Part shown: piece by piece, positions 12,456 to 25,530 of the stretch
How the letters are laid out: every line of letters starts with the position of its first letter
Position numbering within the stretch: position 1 is the stretch's first letter
Assembly (NCBI GenBank): GCA_025642065.1
Contig: JAODUP010000483.1
Coordinates: 245,539 to 309,538 of the forward strand
Length of the DNA: 64,000 nt
Source: Paralvinella palmiformis
Lineage: Eukaryota > Annelida > Polychaeta > Terebellida > Alvinellidae
Reading direction: 5' to 3'
Made by a program: the position numbers and the translations under genes
The notes under the pieces: model-generated
What the model was told of the DNA's origin: nothing
The model's database searches: none
Seen by the model: the letters and a program-made list of their open reading frames with translations, nothing else

Positions 12456-12984
12456 ATTCACAACAATCACAGTTTTGTCATTATTATCGACTGTTAATAA
12501 CTGTTGTTGAAAAATAAGTTAAATGTAGCATCATTGACACCTTGCTACAAAACCTTTATCATTTTTAGTAACTTTATGCAAAACAAAGATGTTTTTCTAC
12601 CATTGGATTATTTGATAATACTAACTTTAAACTAATTAAACATTTAAGGCCATTCATAAATCAGAATACTAGTAATACATCACGTTTTATCAGACCCTCT
12701 GAAAGTGTATTCACCTGTGCTATAAACGAATGAAACGACAGAGATTTGTTTTTGACTTACTTAAATATAACTATTTTGCGCACGATTAAAGTGTATTGTA
12801 CGTGTATTTATCTTCTATACATATTAATTGGTATTAAGTATTTTAATTTGTTTTGATAGATTGTTATCGATCCATATGCATTGTTTACTTCAAAATTAAA
12901 TATTTCATAATTTGTTTATTTATGGGTGGATAGATGTATGGATAGATGGAGAGATGGGTGGATGGATGGTAGGAGGGTGAAGTA

Positions 12985-13110
12985 GCTAGGGGGAAAAGCT
13001 GCAAACTTCTAGGTTCTAGGTTCGAATTCGATTGATATCTTTGTTTTTAGGCCAGACATTGCGGTTGTGACTGGTGCCAGGTTAAACAATGAAATTAACT
13101 CAAAAATTGT
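12985..13110 (+). mobile_element. tRNA-derived SINE-like unit, copy 1
   Basis: AGTAGCTAGGGGGAAAAGC resembles a Pol III A box and D-arm, and GGTTCGAATTC (about 13019) resembles a B box 30-35 bp later. A paralogous unit at 38750-38890 shares the head and the following body (GGCCA...GTGACCAG/TGACTGG...AACTCAA). It sits inside segment D in both copies, so it predates the block duplication. Confidence 0.6.
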
Positions 13111-14021
13111 ATTAAGCTTTCACAAATGAAAGATTTGTTCAAAGATTGATAAACTGCCCGGACAATTATTATATGTACTTTACCTTTTTATTCATTTAGC
13201 TATATGTTTATTTATTTAAATCATATACTCAACGTAATAGCGGGGGAAAGCAAATAAGAAAAAAACGAGATTCATCGTGGCAAATGTCAGTTTGCTATTG
13301 AACAGCAAGGATAGCTCATTGAAACATACTTTTAAATTAAATGTTATACAGAGTATATCCTACATGTCGATGAATGACAGGTATTTAACTAAATGAGGAA
13401 ACTCGGTTTGTTTTTGAGCTCTATGTTATAGAATAAAAGATGGCGTCATTTGTTGTCTGAAGTATATCTATTGAAGATATGTTATTGGTGAAGTGTTTTC
13501 TATGATATCACATCAGTCATGAATTAGAGGAATTATACACATATATCAGTAGAGTGTTGGTATGGGTATATGCAGTACATGTATGCCTGAAAAGTGATTT
13601 TAGTGGGCGAATGTCAGCAATAGAACATTAATGATCAGTTCATATGCTCTATCTGTAATTTACTGTAGACGTTGACAATCCCAAATGTATGTTGACAAGG
13701 CTAGTGAGTATTAATGCCACTAGATTTCAGCCGATGATGAGGATTAGATATATAATACTTTATGATAGCAGCAGAAGAAACTGACGTACCGTGATTGGAT
13801 TAAAGATTAGCCATATTTACTCAAGCAGCCCAATGGCCATCAGTTGTTTCTTCCTGACATTTAAAAAAAATGGTTCATTGTGTGGATAATCAATGCTATA
13901 TAGGTATGTGATGAAAAGAAGACCCCACTCACCCTGGAAATACATGATATTTTTGCGAGCCGTTGGGGAGTATGTGAGTACTTGAATGTAGTAGAGTTTC
14001 TGCATGTACATAATGTATTAC

Positions 14022-14023
<2 letters not shown>

Positions 14024-14069
<46 letters not shown>
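14024..14069. repeat. (TA)n microsatellite
   Basis: TA alternation inside segment D. The partner at 39385-39430 has only a short TA/GT remnant. Confidence 0.95.
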
Positions 14070-14075
<6 letters not shown>

Positions 14076-15130
14076 GTTGTGTGTGTGGGGGTGTTGGGGT
14101 GTATCTATGTTTTATGTGCATATGATGAGGGTTTTATATGTTTATGGTTGAAGGCAGATACCCAAACAGGTACCAACATATGTTTTCATTCCAACAAATA
14201 ATTGAGATTTCGGCAAATAATTTCATATAAATAACTACATTCTAAGACACGGTTGTCTAAAATATTTTCAACAAATCTGAATATAATTAAAACTAAACAA
14301 GCCAGCCAAGACAATATTTTGTTGTAAGTGAATAATTATCTGTGCGTATATAAATCCAATCATTCCAATCATGTTTTGCATGAATACACTATAAAATCAA
14401 CGTAAAGAAAGTTTTTTAATACAATCTATACTGAACGATATGAAGACTGAAAAAAGAGTATCTATGTTGATTGTGTAGGAGGATTCGTTGTATTAGATCA
14501 TAATTAGCTCGCTTCAGGTTTAGAATGCATGTCACTACCGTTAACGTCAACTAACAATATCGGTATCCGATGTAAAAAATATTAATCATTTAATGGAATA
14601 AGTCAGTTACGCGTTATAATTATAAATTAAAAATACAGTATGGATGGAGAGAAAGATGCATTTTCTCCAATAATGGTTTAACGATATTATCAAACTTACT
14701 ATTAGAATACACTGTTTATCTTTAATGTGTTATATAGATTAAATTGATCGATACGAAATAGGTAAATATATGCTATTGTTGTTCATTTATTCCTGACTTA
14801 ACTCGATTAACTTCTGCAATATCATATATATATGAATATGTATTTGATATGTCGGTCATAAAACGACTTGTAATCCGATTCTAAACCAGTGGCTTCAAAA
14901 TGGAGCATTAATATCAATGTATTTGTTTATTTCGGTTTTCTAGGACGCATTAATGTTTGTTAAAAAGAAAGGAGTTCCTGATATTGTATCACTCTCTCGT
15001 TACTGAAGTTTTTCGTTAGATCGATATGATATTTGGCTAATTAAAACTAACAAATTGGAAATGGTCATTAAAACAGAAAAGAATACACACAAAATATGAA
15101 TTTGTAATAAGTAATAATGACTGAAATCAT

Positions 15131-15689
15131 TTATCTATGCACTCCACTTTGTTCGGACCTTTATGATAAGGGCGATGTGCAAATCATACAAATACATTTG
15201 CGCGTGAGATGCACAATAAATACATCGTATAAACAAATAAATAAGAGTGATGTTTGAAGGTGACGGGAAAATAAATTTCACATTTCGAAGTAAATACAAC
15301 GTAGCAAACAATTAATTCATTCCCTATCAGTTTCACTACCACACAATTCAAAACAATTCTAACCATCGGGTATCATATTTCCATTAAAGCGTACTCTTAA
15401 TTGCCAAACTATTTGTTTGTGTTGGCACAAGGTTAATTGCTAAGTCAATACGCCGGGCCTGAATGCGAATATTTCCCTCTTTCTATCATATAGCGCCTCT
15501 GTTGGATAATATTCGCAAATGGGATGACTGATCAATGAAGGATAACAATACCAATCGGTGGCATTTTGGTGTAATAAAGATAGCATATGGTTCAAAGATG
15601 GAAAACAAGAGATAACCAAGGTATGTTATACCAACATGACTAATCGTTGTTCTCACTATGGCACGTTACAGTAGAAAACAAAATATGCA
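15131..15689. other. Unannotated stretch with a short inverted repeat
   Basis: TGCGAATATT (15464-15473) and its exact complement AATATTCGCA (15508-15517) are 34 bases apart. A 60-codon minus-strand frame (15184-15366) has no known domain. No gene is supported. Confidence 0.55.
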
Positions 15690-16070
15690 GAAAATAATTA
15701 TCAGACATTGTTGTTGGTATTTGCTTTGTACAGTGATACATTACCACCGATATTTTAATGCCGGCTGTGTTAAAACTGCGCACCTTACCTGCATCATCAA
15801 TAAACTCCTTTACAAAGGGAATGTTATAAGACGGCTACATACCCGCTAGAGAACCACTCACTCTGATATATTATCTCGGAATATTATCACATTTAGTCGT
15901 CACTGGTCAGGCGCTCACTTCTGCACATTACCTAGGACAGGTAGCGAGTAAATGAGAGTTATGATGACATCAAACCCCGTAAACGACACTACAGAGTATA
16001 ACAAGCGGAGAGGTCTTGTGACCTTGGAAGTGGTGATTTACTACAAACTAGGTAAAATGCTTTGAATAGA
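15690..16070. repeat. Paralogous segment E, copy 1
   Basis: Shares CTCCTTTACAAAGGGAATGT (about 15807), the preceding CACCTTACCTGCATCATCAA and the AGTGGTGATTTA...CTAGGTAAAATG stretch (16030-16060) with 42000-42245. About 150 bp present here (15850-15990) are missing from the partner. Confidence 0.75.
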
Positions 16071-18229
16071 ATTTACAACTAATGTGTCTCATTTTAGTTT
16101 CGTGATAGGAATAGTGTCCCTTAGGACATTCAGCTTCAACTTCAAACCTCCGAGACACATTTCACAATTGAAATGAAATTAGTGAATTAACTAAACAAAT
16201 CCTCGAAAATGAATTGTTGCAACAACAATATATAACTTATATATTTAGTGTACATTTACTGAGAGATATAACTTCTGTTACGTCTTCTTTGAGATAGATG
16301 TCATACACTATGACGTCACTTCTGTTTCCTCATTAGGTGAACACTTGATTAACGTACACTAACTTTATACACACATAGTTAGTCCGCTTTTCCATATATT
16401 CTATGCTTGTTAGTCACGGTTTATGTAATAATGCAATTTCAGCCACAAACTATAGAGTCAACATACGTAAATCTACTCCTTACTAAAAGTGTGTTAGGAT
16501 TTGGTAAATTTGTGATTTGATAATGTGGGATTACCTAGTGTCATGTTTAGTTAGTCGATATTCGTAACAATGCTTCGTTGCTCGTAGACATTTTTGCTCT
16601 AGGAAATTGTGCGTTAATATGACAATGTGCAACATATAAGGATCGCTCCATTTTAGAATCACCGTGTGTTTATTTAAGGATACTAAATGTTTATTGCACT
16701 GTAAAAAATCATGATTTTAAGATACTAATATTTGAACATCAATAAGTGACGAATGTATTTCTTCACAATAAATTGTTATATAACAGGCAATCGTGGAGTA
16801 TCGAAACGTAGGGATAATGTGTGTGTGTGTATGTATGTGTGTGTGTGGGTGTGAGCGCACACACACATACACATACACACACACATATATATAAACTGAT
16901 ATATTTTCCATATTTATGATACTAATGTCCTAATATCTTTTTTTTCTTTTTCGTTTAATAACGTTAGGCGTATTTCTATCATTGCTGGACATGGAACACA
17001 CATACTTCTTCAGAAGTATAAAGATGAAAAATAATATTAAAGGTGTGTCGCCATTAGTGTACTGGCTTAATGTCCCATGTCAACACATTTTGTTTTTAAA
17101 GCTGTACTTTGTTTGCTAATAATACCCTTTTAGACTAATTGTAATAACAATGGCCTTTATAGACATTATTAGGCCCCGTTTTATTTACAAATTGGAATAT
17201 GTAAATAATACATATGTAGAAACGTTGTTTTGAGTGTGTGTTTACACTTATGAGTGTGGCTAATTAACTATAAAGCATAATATGTGTGCATGTTCAATGT
17301 TAGCTCTCAACGAGTGATGACGTAACACACCTAATTGAACAAAAACAAAAGACTAAACAATAAACACAAACAAACACACTTATTGATGAGTTAGCACACA
17401 TCTGAGTCAGATGAACCTGCTGAGCTAAAGGAATAGAATTGAACATCCATCAGAATTCCTGATGCGGTACACAGGTTCTGAATATTTGCACACACACATT
17501 AAAATATGAACATTATGTAATGTATTTCGCGTTTACTTATTTTTTAACCCTAACCCTATTATTTAAAGAAAACGGCTAAAAGTAATATACTCTATCGTGA
17601 TAAAAAGGAATTGCGTATTTCCGAGTAAGATGTAAATTTACAAAGAATTAATTTAAGGTTAATTTGATTATTTTTATTATTTTATTCAACCTCCATATAA
17701 TGGAGAAAATAAATACAGGATAAAAGTACCTACAGCATACTATAAAGAAGAACAATACTAGCTTAATACAGCAATAATGTTTAATAAGATTTTGTCATTA
17801 TAATAATTTGTTTAGTATACGTTACCCTATGAATAACCATCAACATTTTTCATGTGCGATTTGTGTACTTTAATCGTGGACATAGAAAGTGATGGTGTAT
17901 ATCAATGATCAATATTTGATTTGGGATATATCTGCCAATATTTGCCAATACATGTTCATTGATTGTATAATTTATGTAATTATTCATTTTTGGCAGTGTA
18001 AAAGTTAGCACGGCACTAATTCCTTTTAAGTATACAAAGGGGAGTAAAGGACGAATATTAATTGCCATAATTAAAAACCAATTATCATCTATATATACTA
18101 TTATATAATATTTTGCTATTTAATATGGTAAATATTGTATTTAACTCTCTTTTTAATGTTCGTTTGGCGTATTCTCACACGTACGGTAGACATGTGTGAC
18201 ACTAAACTGAACATATGTGTCTATTATCC
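16071..18229. other. Unannotated AT-rich stretch
   Basis: Apart from the GT/CA hairpin at 16819-16890, only short frames are seen. The 72-codon frame at 17850-18068 on the minus strand has no domain. Two AACCCTA units near 17548 are too few to be telomeric. Confidence 0.55.
16819..16890. repeat. Inverted (GT)n/(CA)n hairpin
   Basis: A TG-rich arm (16819-16851) is followed, after a GAGCGC centre, by a CA-rich arm (16857-16885) that is its near reverse complement, including matching ATG/CAT interruptions. A short (TA)n follows. Confidence 0.85.
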
Positions 18230-18571
18230 GAATGTTTCCATAATAACAGTACTAAGAAATGTTTATATACTGCCTGATTTAGCTTTGTGCATAAAAGGTA
18301 GATAGCTGCTTAATTGAATTGGATCGATGTATTCCGGGGCTTTCTTTGCAATGGCCTGATAAGGATGTGGGTGGTCGTAGAACTCTGACATCTAAGATCA
18401 AAATCTGACTTGGATGAATACTATTGAGTAGGTCGTTTCATCATTAATGCTGCACATTTGTTGACTGGCCTAAACTAATGTGGGGCCAAGAGCGATGGTA
18501 AAAGATTTATATTTCCACCTTATTAGTTCGCCGACTATATGCAAGAAATTAATGCATTGAATCGCGGCCAA

Positions 18572-18657
<86 letters not shown>

Positions 18658-19110
18658 ATACATACATAAATACACACACACACACACAACACACACACAC
18701 ACGTATTTGACCCTCTAGCAAATATCACAAGGCATATTACGCTGCGGTTGATAAGTTCTGTTTTCTGTGCGTCGACACTGTGTGCTTCCAAATCTGCGTA
18801 TTCTAAAAAGATGTGATCTAGAGCTGTATATTACGTTCACCATTTGCGTCTTTAGAGGGTCACCATTCCGCTTTTTAGTCTGGGAATCCTGCATTTAAAT
18901 TAGTGTAATAGGTACAGTGCGCTCTTAAAGCATTATAAGTACTACTGATTAAGGAATAGAAACATTGCGTCCCATCTCACGCAGTGGCATATAAAATTCG
19001 CTTTAGTAGAATGTGGAAAAGTGTTTCCTTCCTAGGTCCAGTTATGTCTAGTCTTTACTATGGCATTCAAGGTTAAGTTTATTCTGATTGGCATTAATAA
19101 CACTCTATAT
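18230..19110. repeat. Paralogous segment F, copy 1
   Basis: Aligns with 43790-45060. Anchors: TAGATAGCTGCTTAATTGAA (18299), the ATGGCCTGATAAGGATGTGG stretch (18351), the (TA)n(CA)n tract, GATCTAGAGCTGTATATT (18815), and the GTCCAGTTATGTCTAGT stretch (19036). The partner carries an extra 430 bp with a 300-bp repeat, missing here. Confidence 0.78.
18579..18701. repeat. (TA)n(CA)n compound microsatellite
   Basis: TA tract to 18653, then CA tract 18660-18701. The same compound order is found at 44078-44142 in the paralogous segment. Confidence 0.97.
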
Positions 19111-19295
19111 GATAACGATAGTTTGAATAGCAGTTATTATGTCTGTTTTCAATATGGCGATACATATAGTGCAATTCCGACTTATTGTTATGATATACAA
19201 TTGGCATTCATTAGAACTATGTTTTGAGAAGTCCTTATTCGGATATTAAGCAGATCCATATTGATGTAGTGTCATTATGGAAATATGAATAGTAC

Positions 19296-19462
19296 TGGGT
19301 AGTAGTAGTAGTAGTAGTAGTAGTAGTCGCAGTATGAGAAGTATCAATAGTAATAGTAGTCACATCCTGAAAAGGTACTAGTTGTAGTAGAAATAGTAAT
19401 AGTAGTGGTACAGGTAGCATGTTATTATCAATAGTAGTAGTAGTAGAAATAGTAGTGGTACA
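19296..19462. repeat. Imperfect (AGT)n array
   Basis: AGT-rich repeats with many point changes. They create a Thr-rich minus-strand frame (19235-19525) that is not a gene. Confidence 0.9.
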
Positions 19463-20394
19463 TATAGTGAATCCAATTAATGTTCCTATTAATTCTGCTA
19501 TAGTCATTCCATTATATTTAGTCACTTAGATATTTGTTAGTTAAAGCTTACATGAATCTGAAGTAGAACTACAAATTTACTTATACTGTCTTAGGAATAA
19601 ATAATCCACCGAACAGAACTGAAAAGGTATTGATTATGAATCACTGAGGACAGCAAAGAACCATATACCGCTGCCGATGTAAGATGTAGGTAAAATATCT
19701 ATCTGACCTGCCATATATATGTTCTCAAACAAATAATAATTTTTACTTATTTATCAGCCACCTTACAATAATAGTATCCTTAATGGCTGGCATTATCAAG
19801 GAGTGGTACTTAAGGAAGAATCTACGAATGGGTAGTGGGCCAGACCGACGCATTTTGTTTCGGTTGGCAGCTTTAATCTGGACAGGTTTAGATTGACTGG
19901 ATCTTATCAACGACATTAAAACCACATATTTAAGAGGCTACTTCCACCGAAACCACATGCTGTGAATGAATACCGACCTGGGCAAGATTATGGATCCAGA
20001 CTTATGATAAAAAAATCAATTAGCGAAATTATACAAGATGATGTAAATTATTACGTTAATAAATAAATATAATTCACTTCAACTGATAAATCCATGATAC
20101 ATTATCGAATTATATCTGAAACGTATCAACAAAATTGTCACCTTAACAAGAAGCAAGTTGAATAAGTTGTTATGTTAGTTGTATGGTTTAATGCATTTTC
20201 TAAATTATTAATAGGAAGGAGACGCAGTTAATTTATTACCTTGAATAAATAAATACAAACATATTATGATCCATTTGGACTTAACATGATACAGATCTAG
20301 AAGCACGTTAACATGTCATCAAACCAGACAAAATAATTAAAGTCGTCTGAAACTAATTGAAATAGTGTAAACCTCTCTGTTGAAAAACATTATT
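19463..20394. other. Unannotated stretch
   Basis: The 60-codon minus-strand frame at 19743-19925 has no domain I recognise. Nothing else is visible. Confidence 0.5.
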
Positions 20395-20625
20395 TAGGAG
20401 AATAGGTTATCGTAGATATTAGAAATGCGTCGTCTCTTGAAAATTTAAAATCGGCTAAAAAATACACCTGTTCAATGTTGTTTTCACATATAAAGAATAA
20501 ATATCTTTTAAATCTCTTCTAGGGTTTAAAGATATAGTATTTGGGATAATATTATATTACATATTATATTACATATTATTTGTACTGCGCCTTTGAATGG
20601 CTCATTCTTGTGAGGACTCTTTATT

Positions 20626-20680
<55 letters not shown>

Positions 20681-20683
20681 TAT
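20395..20683 (+). pseudogene. LINE 3' tail fragment with (ATT)n
   Basis: The reading passes GATATTAGAAATGCGTCGTC and encodes an IRNASSLENLKSAKK phrase, the C-terminus of the same LINE family as 57600-58985. The 3' UTR shares the ATATTATTTGTAC...GCGCCTTTGAATGGCT text with 58862-58895. It ends in TTTA/ATT repeats (20621-20683). Only the last 30 codons remain. Confidence 0.8.
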
Positions 20684-21039
20684 ATTAATTCGACTGGCTA
20701 GAAATCAGATTACCTGACTGAGCCGATTTCATTATCGTTTTGTTTTGGTAAGATTTCAGACTATACTAAATAGCTAATAGGTCTTTCATGATAGTTTACT
20801 ACCTTATAAACTATTACAGTTTGCCCTAAAGGTTTCTCTGATTGGATTAGTAATGATATCACTTAGAGACCATGCCGTGTTACCTAGAACTGGCTTTATA
20901 AAAATAGTAACTCTGAATATGTCGTACTTGCACTCCATTGTAGTGCAGGTAGAATATTAACGCCATTTGTCTAACGGTATCAAAGTTAATGAAGCGAAAT
21001 TAAATTCGAAACCGGTTTCCCTGAATGAAAACTCTCTTC

Positions 21040-21164
<125 letters not shown>

Positions 21165-21959
21165 ACAACGTGACTCTTAGGCCAAAGAAAGACTTACATT
21201 AAACATGGGACTACATCTATCAAATTCATTAAGCAGCTGCTCTGTGTTAGCCTACCCAATGGTAGACTCCACCATAAAATTCATAGCAGATGTTAGTTTA
21301 CTCAATTTGTTCTTGCAGCTGGAAAATTTGGAATGAATGTTGGAAATGAAATTTGTAGTCCAGACCAATGTGAAAATGAATAAAGACGGTAGCTCTGGAA
21401 TATATATATGTAAATACACTTAAACAGGTTATTAACATTAACCCTAATCCTACCAACTGGGATACAATCGGACTCCGGATAGCATCATTTGCATGTTAAA
21501 TATTTACTATTTGCAATTTGCTTTTAGGATTTTGGGAGTTTGTTAATCTACTCTAGCCTACTTCAGGCCATGTGTTTTTCTAGTAATATGAAAATAAGCA
21601 ACACAACCTACAATAATTAACTATTTCTTTTCAGAGTGCCATTTTACTTTAGTTAGTTCATTAGTAGACTGAATTTATAACGGGGTATTTCTCGTATTCC
21701 GCGCCTATAAAGTGCACTTTTTGACAAATTAAAAACACAGCCAGTCAGCGAATTAATAATAAACTCATTTAAGAGCCGCTCTACGGTTGATATCAAATCG
21801 TGAAAACCTAATCGTCGGAACATTGCGGATTTAGCTAGACTATAATTCATGGGTGAGGTTCAATAATGCTTTTCATTAGTGTACTTAATGATCCCATTTA
21901 TGGATATAAAGGTTTATTAGGTTCACGGGGATTAGAATATTCTTTATTATTCATGCAGG

Positions 21960-22375
21960 CATGTGTGTGTTTTTTGTTTGTTTTGTATGTGTAGTGTGTG
22001 CATGCGCGCTTACGTGTATGTGCGTGTGTGTATGTGCGTGCGTGCGTATATCTGTGCGTGCGTGTCATTAACGCACTGGGCTGCCTCTCCATAAAGTGAG
22101 TAGTATAATCTTAACCAGATCAAATAAAACATTGTTTTGACATCAAGGACACGATTAGACATACATTGCTATTCAGTTAATTCGAGAAGCCTAGATGTTA
22201 AAGACAACTCTCTCAATCGTCCAATTATCTTTAACATTCGCCGAACATTCGACCTCACTGAAGCTAATTATGCGATGCACTGTTCAGGTAGTCCTCTTAT
22301 TGTCAGTGTAATTAATCAGATTGGTCAGTAGAAGGTTCACTGAGGTGTAAACAAGAGTGTGTGTGTGTGTGGAGT
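21960..22375 (-). mobile_element. R300 interspersed repeat, copy 1, with GT tracts
   Basis: The core at 22090-22335 is the reverse complement of 44260-44530 and 60998-61270. Shared phrases include AACCAGATCAAATAAAACA (22112) and TGACATCAAGGACACGATTA (22137). GT-rich DNA lies on both sides (21962-22065 and 22358-22372). A 64-codon frame in the core has an equivalent in the 61-kb copy, but both start at TTG and most base differences change the amino acid, so it is judged non-coding. It is an insertion within segment A, with no equivalent at the matching points of copies 1 and 3. Confidence 0.7.
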
Positions 22376-23012
22376 ATAATTTGCTACTTTGAGTATAATT
22401 TGCAAGTACGACACACTTAGCTATGATCCGAATGGAGAGTTAGATTACTTTCGCCCAAACGTAAAGTAATATATTTAAATGTGATACGTTGTGATGTATT
22501 CAGATGTAACGAAAGTGGCTAACATTTTTACGCAACAGGCTGCCAAATAATTTACAGTATGACATTGCAATATGATTTCCACACGAATGACATGTTAATG
22601 TCACACTAAATTGCTAAGCCATTCACATTTGTTAAGAATACGAGGAAGAGTTAGGTTAGACCCACGTTCATCTGAGTTGTGTTGGGTCCTATTTCTACTC
22701 AAATAATTATTCAAAGGTTTCGTGAAAAAACAGGACGCGAATAAATAACAATTTTAAAGTTATTTAAAACTCTTATCATTTTCTCGTATGTGATTATTTT
22801 GGCTCACAAGATACGTAGGTATAAACCTTTCCCTGAGTGAGTGGCCAAATGACACACCTCCATGATATTATGCATAACACAAATTTATACAAATATTTAA
22901 TATAAAGGCTAAATATTAATCTTTTCCAGTGTCAGTACATTCATACTATTCATGAACAAATTAGAAATATGTGGACGTGGAAGTGTATACTTAGGCTGGA
23001 GGTGGCTATTGA

Positions 23013-23031
23013 TATATATATATATATATAA
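23013..23031. repeat. Short (TA)n microsatellite
   Basis: Pure TA run inside segment A. Confidence 0.9.
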
Positions 23032-23132
23032 GCCAGGTAAATACACAAAAGTATAATGTTCAGAAGTATATCGTGTTCGATAATGATGATAATAAAATTG
23101 ATCAAATAAACAACATAAGTTTCCCAAGCGAA

Positions 23133-23750
23133 AACACTCATTTATGTTCCACAGATATTGTATTAGTTTCTATGGATCTCCATTATGGCGTTTAAGTTAT
23201 ATGTTACTTGGAGAAAAATGTGTTAGAAAAATATGGAATGTGTCACATTGGAGACTTTTGAGACATCTTGTCGAAAGCAATGGTGTCCAATACGATCTAA
23301 TGTCTATATTCTTATCTTTTTATGATTCCATCAGTAAAAGCAATAATGAGCGTACTCGTTTTTGTTCATTATTATGTAAATCAGCAAGGTCTGCCGTTGC
23401 AGAAAATAGAAGGATGTTATTGTCAAACTTTAATAAAGGGAGTTTTGTGAAAATTGAAACTCCAATGTTGCAAAAATATTATCGTTTTAATGAAATCTGT
23501 AAAAACGAAGGTGATATGCTAAAAGAATTATGTCTCATGAGGGATAAATGGCTTTTTATTTATTTCGATGTTAGAGAAGTCCAGTTATTGATTGACTTGA
23601 TCTCTACTGGCTAAGCCATGTCTAGATGGATGAATGATTGTTCTGTTCTTTTTCTCTCTTTTTCTGAATTTCTACTTAATTATTATTACTGAAAATAATT
23701 GTTCAACATTGTATATACTATGTTGTTACGAAATAAATTATATATATACG
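23133..23750 (+). mobile_element. LINE 3' insertion into segment A copy 2
   Basis: Segment A is continuous at 50796-50835 in copy 3 (AAAACACTCAT...TTATTCTTGAAGAATATA), but in copy 2 the same two phrases are split by about 610 bp (23122-23132 and 23755-23772). The inserted sequence is the LINE fragment at 23144-23614 plus about 130 bp of 3' UTR. This marks an insertion after the blocks separated. A clear target-site duplication is not obvious by eye. Confidence 0.75.
23144..23614 (+). pseudogene. LINE reverse transcriptase C-terminal fragment, intact 156-codon frame
   Basis: The protein begins MFHRYCISFYGSPLW and continues with a RKIWNVSHWRLLRHL phrase and FLSFYDSISKSNN. The YGSPLW motif, followed by a basic WNV/WR patch and a surface of short helices, is typical of the region after the polymerase core in several non-LTR retrotransposon families. 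There are no internal stops through 156 codons, which suggests a fairly recent arrival, but the polymerase core and endonuclease are missing, so it cannot be active. It sits as an insertion in segment A. The ATG at 23144 is simply the first in frame within the truncated fragment, not a native start. Confidence 0.82.
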
Positions 23751-24517
23751 CAACTTATTCCTGAAGAATATATTACTCCAGTCACAGTGTGAGTAAATAT
23801 CGAACTGCTAGTCACTGAATTTGGGGAATTGTCATAATCATAATGATATTTCAAGATTAGATAACATTTTATGGACTATATAGCTATTTTAGCTTTTATT
23901 GGTGTGGTTAACCTGACACTATTAAATATAAAAATGTGACAATATGAGATTCATCAAAACAGCCAATATTGTCCAAGGTAATTGAGTACACACAGATTGA
24001 AACAGTGTATCTGACACGTACGCTTCATGAGAGGTAATTTATTTTCTTATACAGAAATATGATTAAAAGAAAATCAGCCCAATGACACTAGTACGTGAAT
24101 TAGGTGGCGGAAATGGAATGTTAGGTAGATTAAAAGAAATATATTTTGTGTTGTTGCATAACAATTACATATCTTATTTTTGTTTTGAAAAGATACATTG
24201 TTCATGTACAATACGTGTATATCTAAATTAATTCCGAAAATATGGCAGTTTAATCAGATTCAGAGATCACATTTGTATCTCTAAGGCCAGAAATATATAA
24301 ATACGTTAAACCTAGTCGGTATACAGCTTATACTGTGTTAAAAAAATAAACATGATTATGTTCGGCAAAACACAGTCCAGGTTATTTTACTGAACTAATC
24401 CTGTATATGTAACAATTTTAAAATATTTAAATATTGACCTGGCCCAAATTCAAGACTACTCCGTTTAAGAATAAATTGTTACGGAAAAACCTTCTTGATA
24501 GTAAGGATATTATCATT

Positions 24518-24519
24518 TA

Positions 24520-24561
<42 letters not shown>
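24518..24561. repeat. (ATT)n microsatellite
   Basis: Short equivalent of the arrays at 3103-3211 and 51165-51785. Confidence 0.95.
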
Positions 24562-25280
24562 CATAGGACAATCATAAGATAAACATATCGCAAAAACAAA
24601 TAACAGACAAGGAATAAATTCCTGCCAATATAATTATTTGAATGTATTTATTGAACACATTCAAATGTATAAATTCCTCAGTTAAAATATGAAACACCTT
24701 TAATATGCATTTGTTAGACTCTGAGTTTAATGCGATGCAAGTTTTTAAAGCTGATAATTAATATAACATAAGTTAATGACTATCGTTCAGATGATGATTG
24801 CTTTACAATCTCAGTACTTGATATAACATTCATGGAGCTGATTTTATTATTAACTTTGTTTACATCAGATAATCCGGTATTTGAACATCTTTTACTAGAC
24901 ATTAAGGTATTCTCTGGTGTATAGATGTGCACGTATCTACTGATGTGGATTTAAAAATATAACTTGTAATATGCAATTAATAAACAAAACAGTTGATATT
25001 AAGCTTCACTGATATCGCACGCATAATAAGTAATTATATAGCGACATATCAAATGTATCTTACACTAATAATATGTATTTTATATGATCTACACTCAACT
25101 TTATTGTACTTAAATACTGTATACTATTAGAAAGTAAAGCCCAAAGTGCGCCGTTTGTTTTTCCTTAATTCTACCATTTTGTTGAGTCTGAGACCTTTAA
25201 AAACATTATCGTGTTCGACTTACTGAATTCTGCAGTCTATAAGTGGGGTCAACATGTGTCAAGTAATATACGTAGACACC

Positions 25281-25435
25281 TGCGCGCGCGCACGTACACA
25301 CACACACACACACACACAACAAATACAAACACGCACCATAACACACGCAGGCTTGCACCCACGTGCATACACACGCGAATCCAAAAACACATACACGCGC
25401 GCGTGCATGCGCGCACACACATATACACATATATG
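25281..25435. repeat. CA/CG-rich imperfect microsatellite
   Basis: CA repeats with GCGCGC interruptions (25282-25290, 25396-25412). Six overlapping frames arise from it on both strands; none is a gene. Confidence 0.93.
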
Positions 25436-25530
25436 AATCCAGAGTGGCCACTTTTCTTGCTGAGTCATGTGTAATATCTGACCAGTCCCTAAGCCGCCAA
25501 TCAAAAAAAAAAAAAAAGAAGCGAATCACC
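25436..25530 (-). repeat. Inverted repeat arm, left (unclassified element)
   Basis: GAATCCAGAGTGGCCACTTT, then GCTGAGTCATGTGTAAT and CCAGTCCCTAAGCCGCCAA, followed by an A run (25503-25517) and GCGAATCACC. This is the reverse complement of 27678-27766. Flanking DNA is not shared, so it is two oppositely oriented copies of one interspersed repeat, or the ends of a 2.3-kb unit. Confidence 0.75.

Larger units (their letters stand above)
12456..15130. repeat. Paralogous segment D, copy 1
   Basis: The first part (12456-12960) aligns with 53930-54610, and the second part (12985-15130) aligns with 38745-40340. Anchors with copy 2: the SINE-like unit at 12985, TATTGAACAGCAAGGATAGC (13298), ATCACATCAGTCATGAATTA (13506), ATATATCAGTAGAGTG (13541), TAACTAACAATAT-type text near 14545, and the stretch at 14925-15060. 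Anchors with copy 3: the run of phrases from 12580 to 12790 and the GGATGG-rich stretch at 12925-12970. Confidence 0.75.

Noticed and set aside
17540..17560. Telomeric repeat remnant (AACCCTAACCCTA)
   Set aside because: Only about two units, which is within chance for this composition.
22137..22331. A 64-codon frame conserved with 61195-60995 as a possible small gene
   Set aside because: Both start at TTG, the third copy (44.3 kb) has a stop, and most base differences change the amino acid; it is an interspersed repeat.
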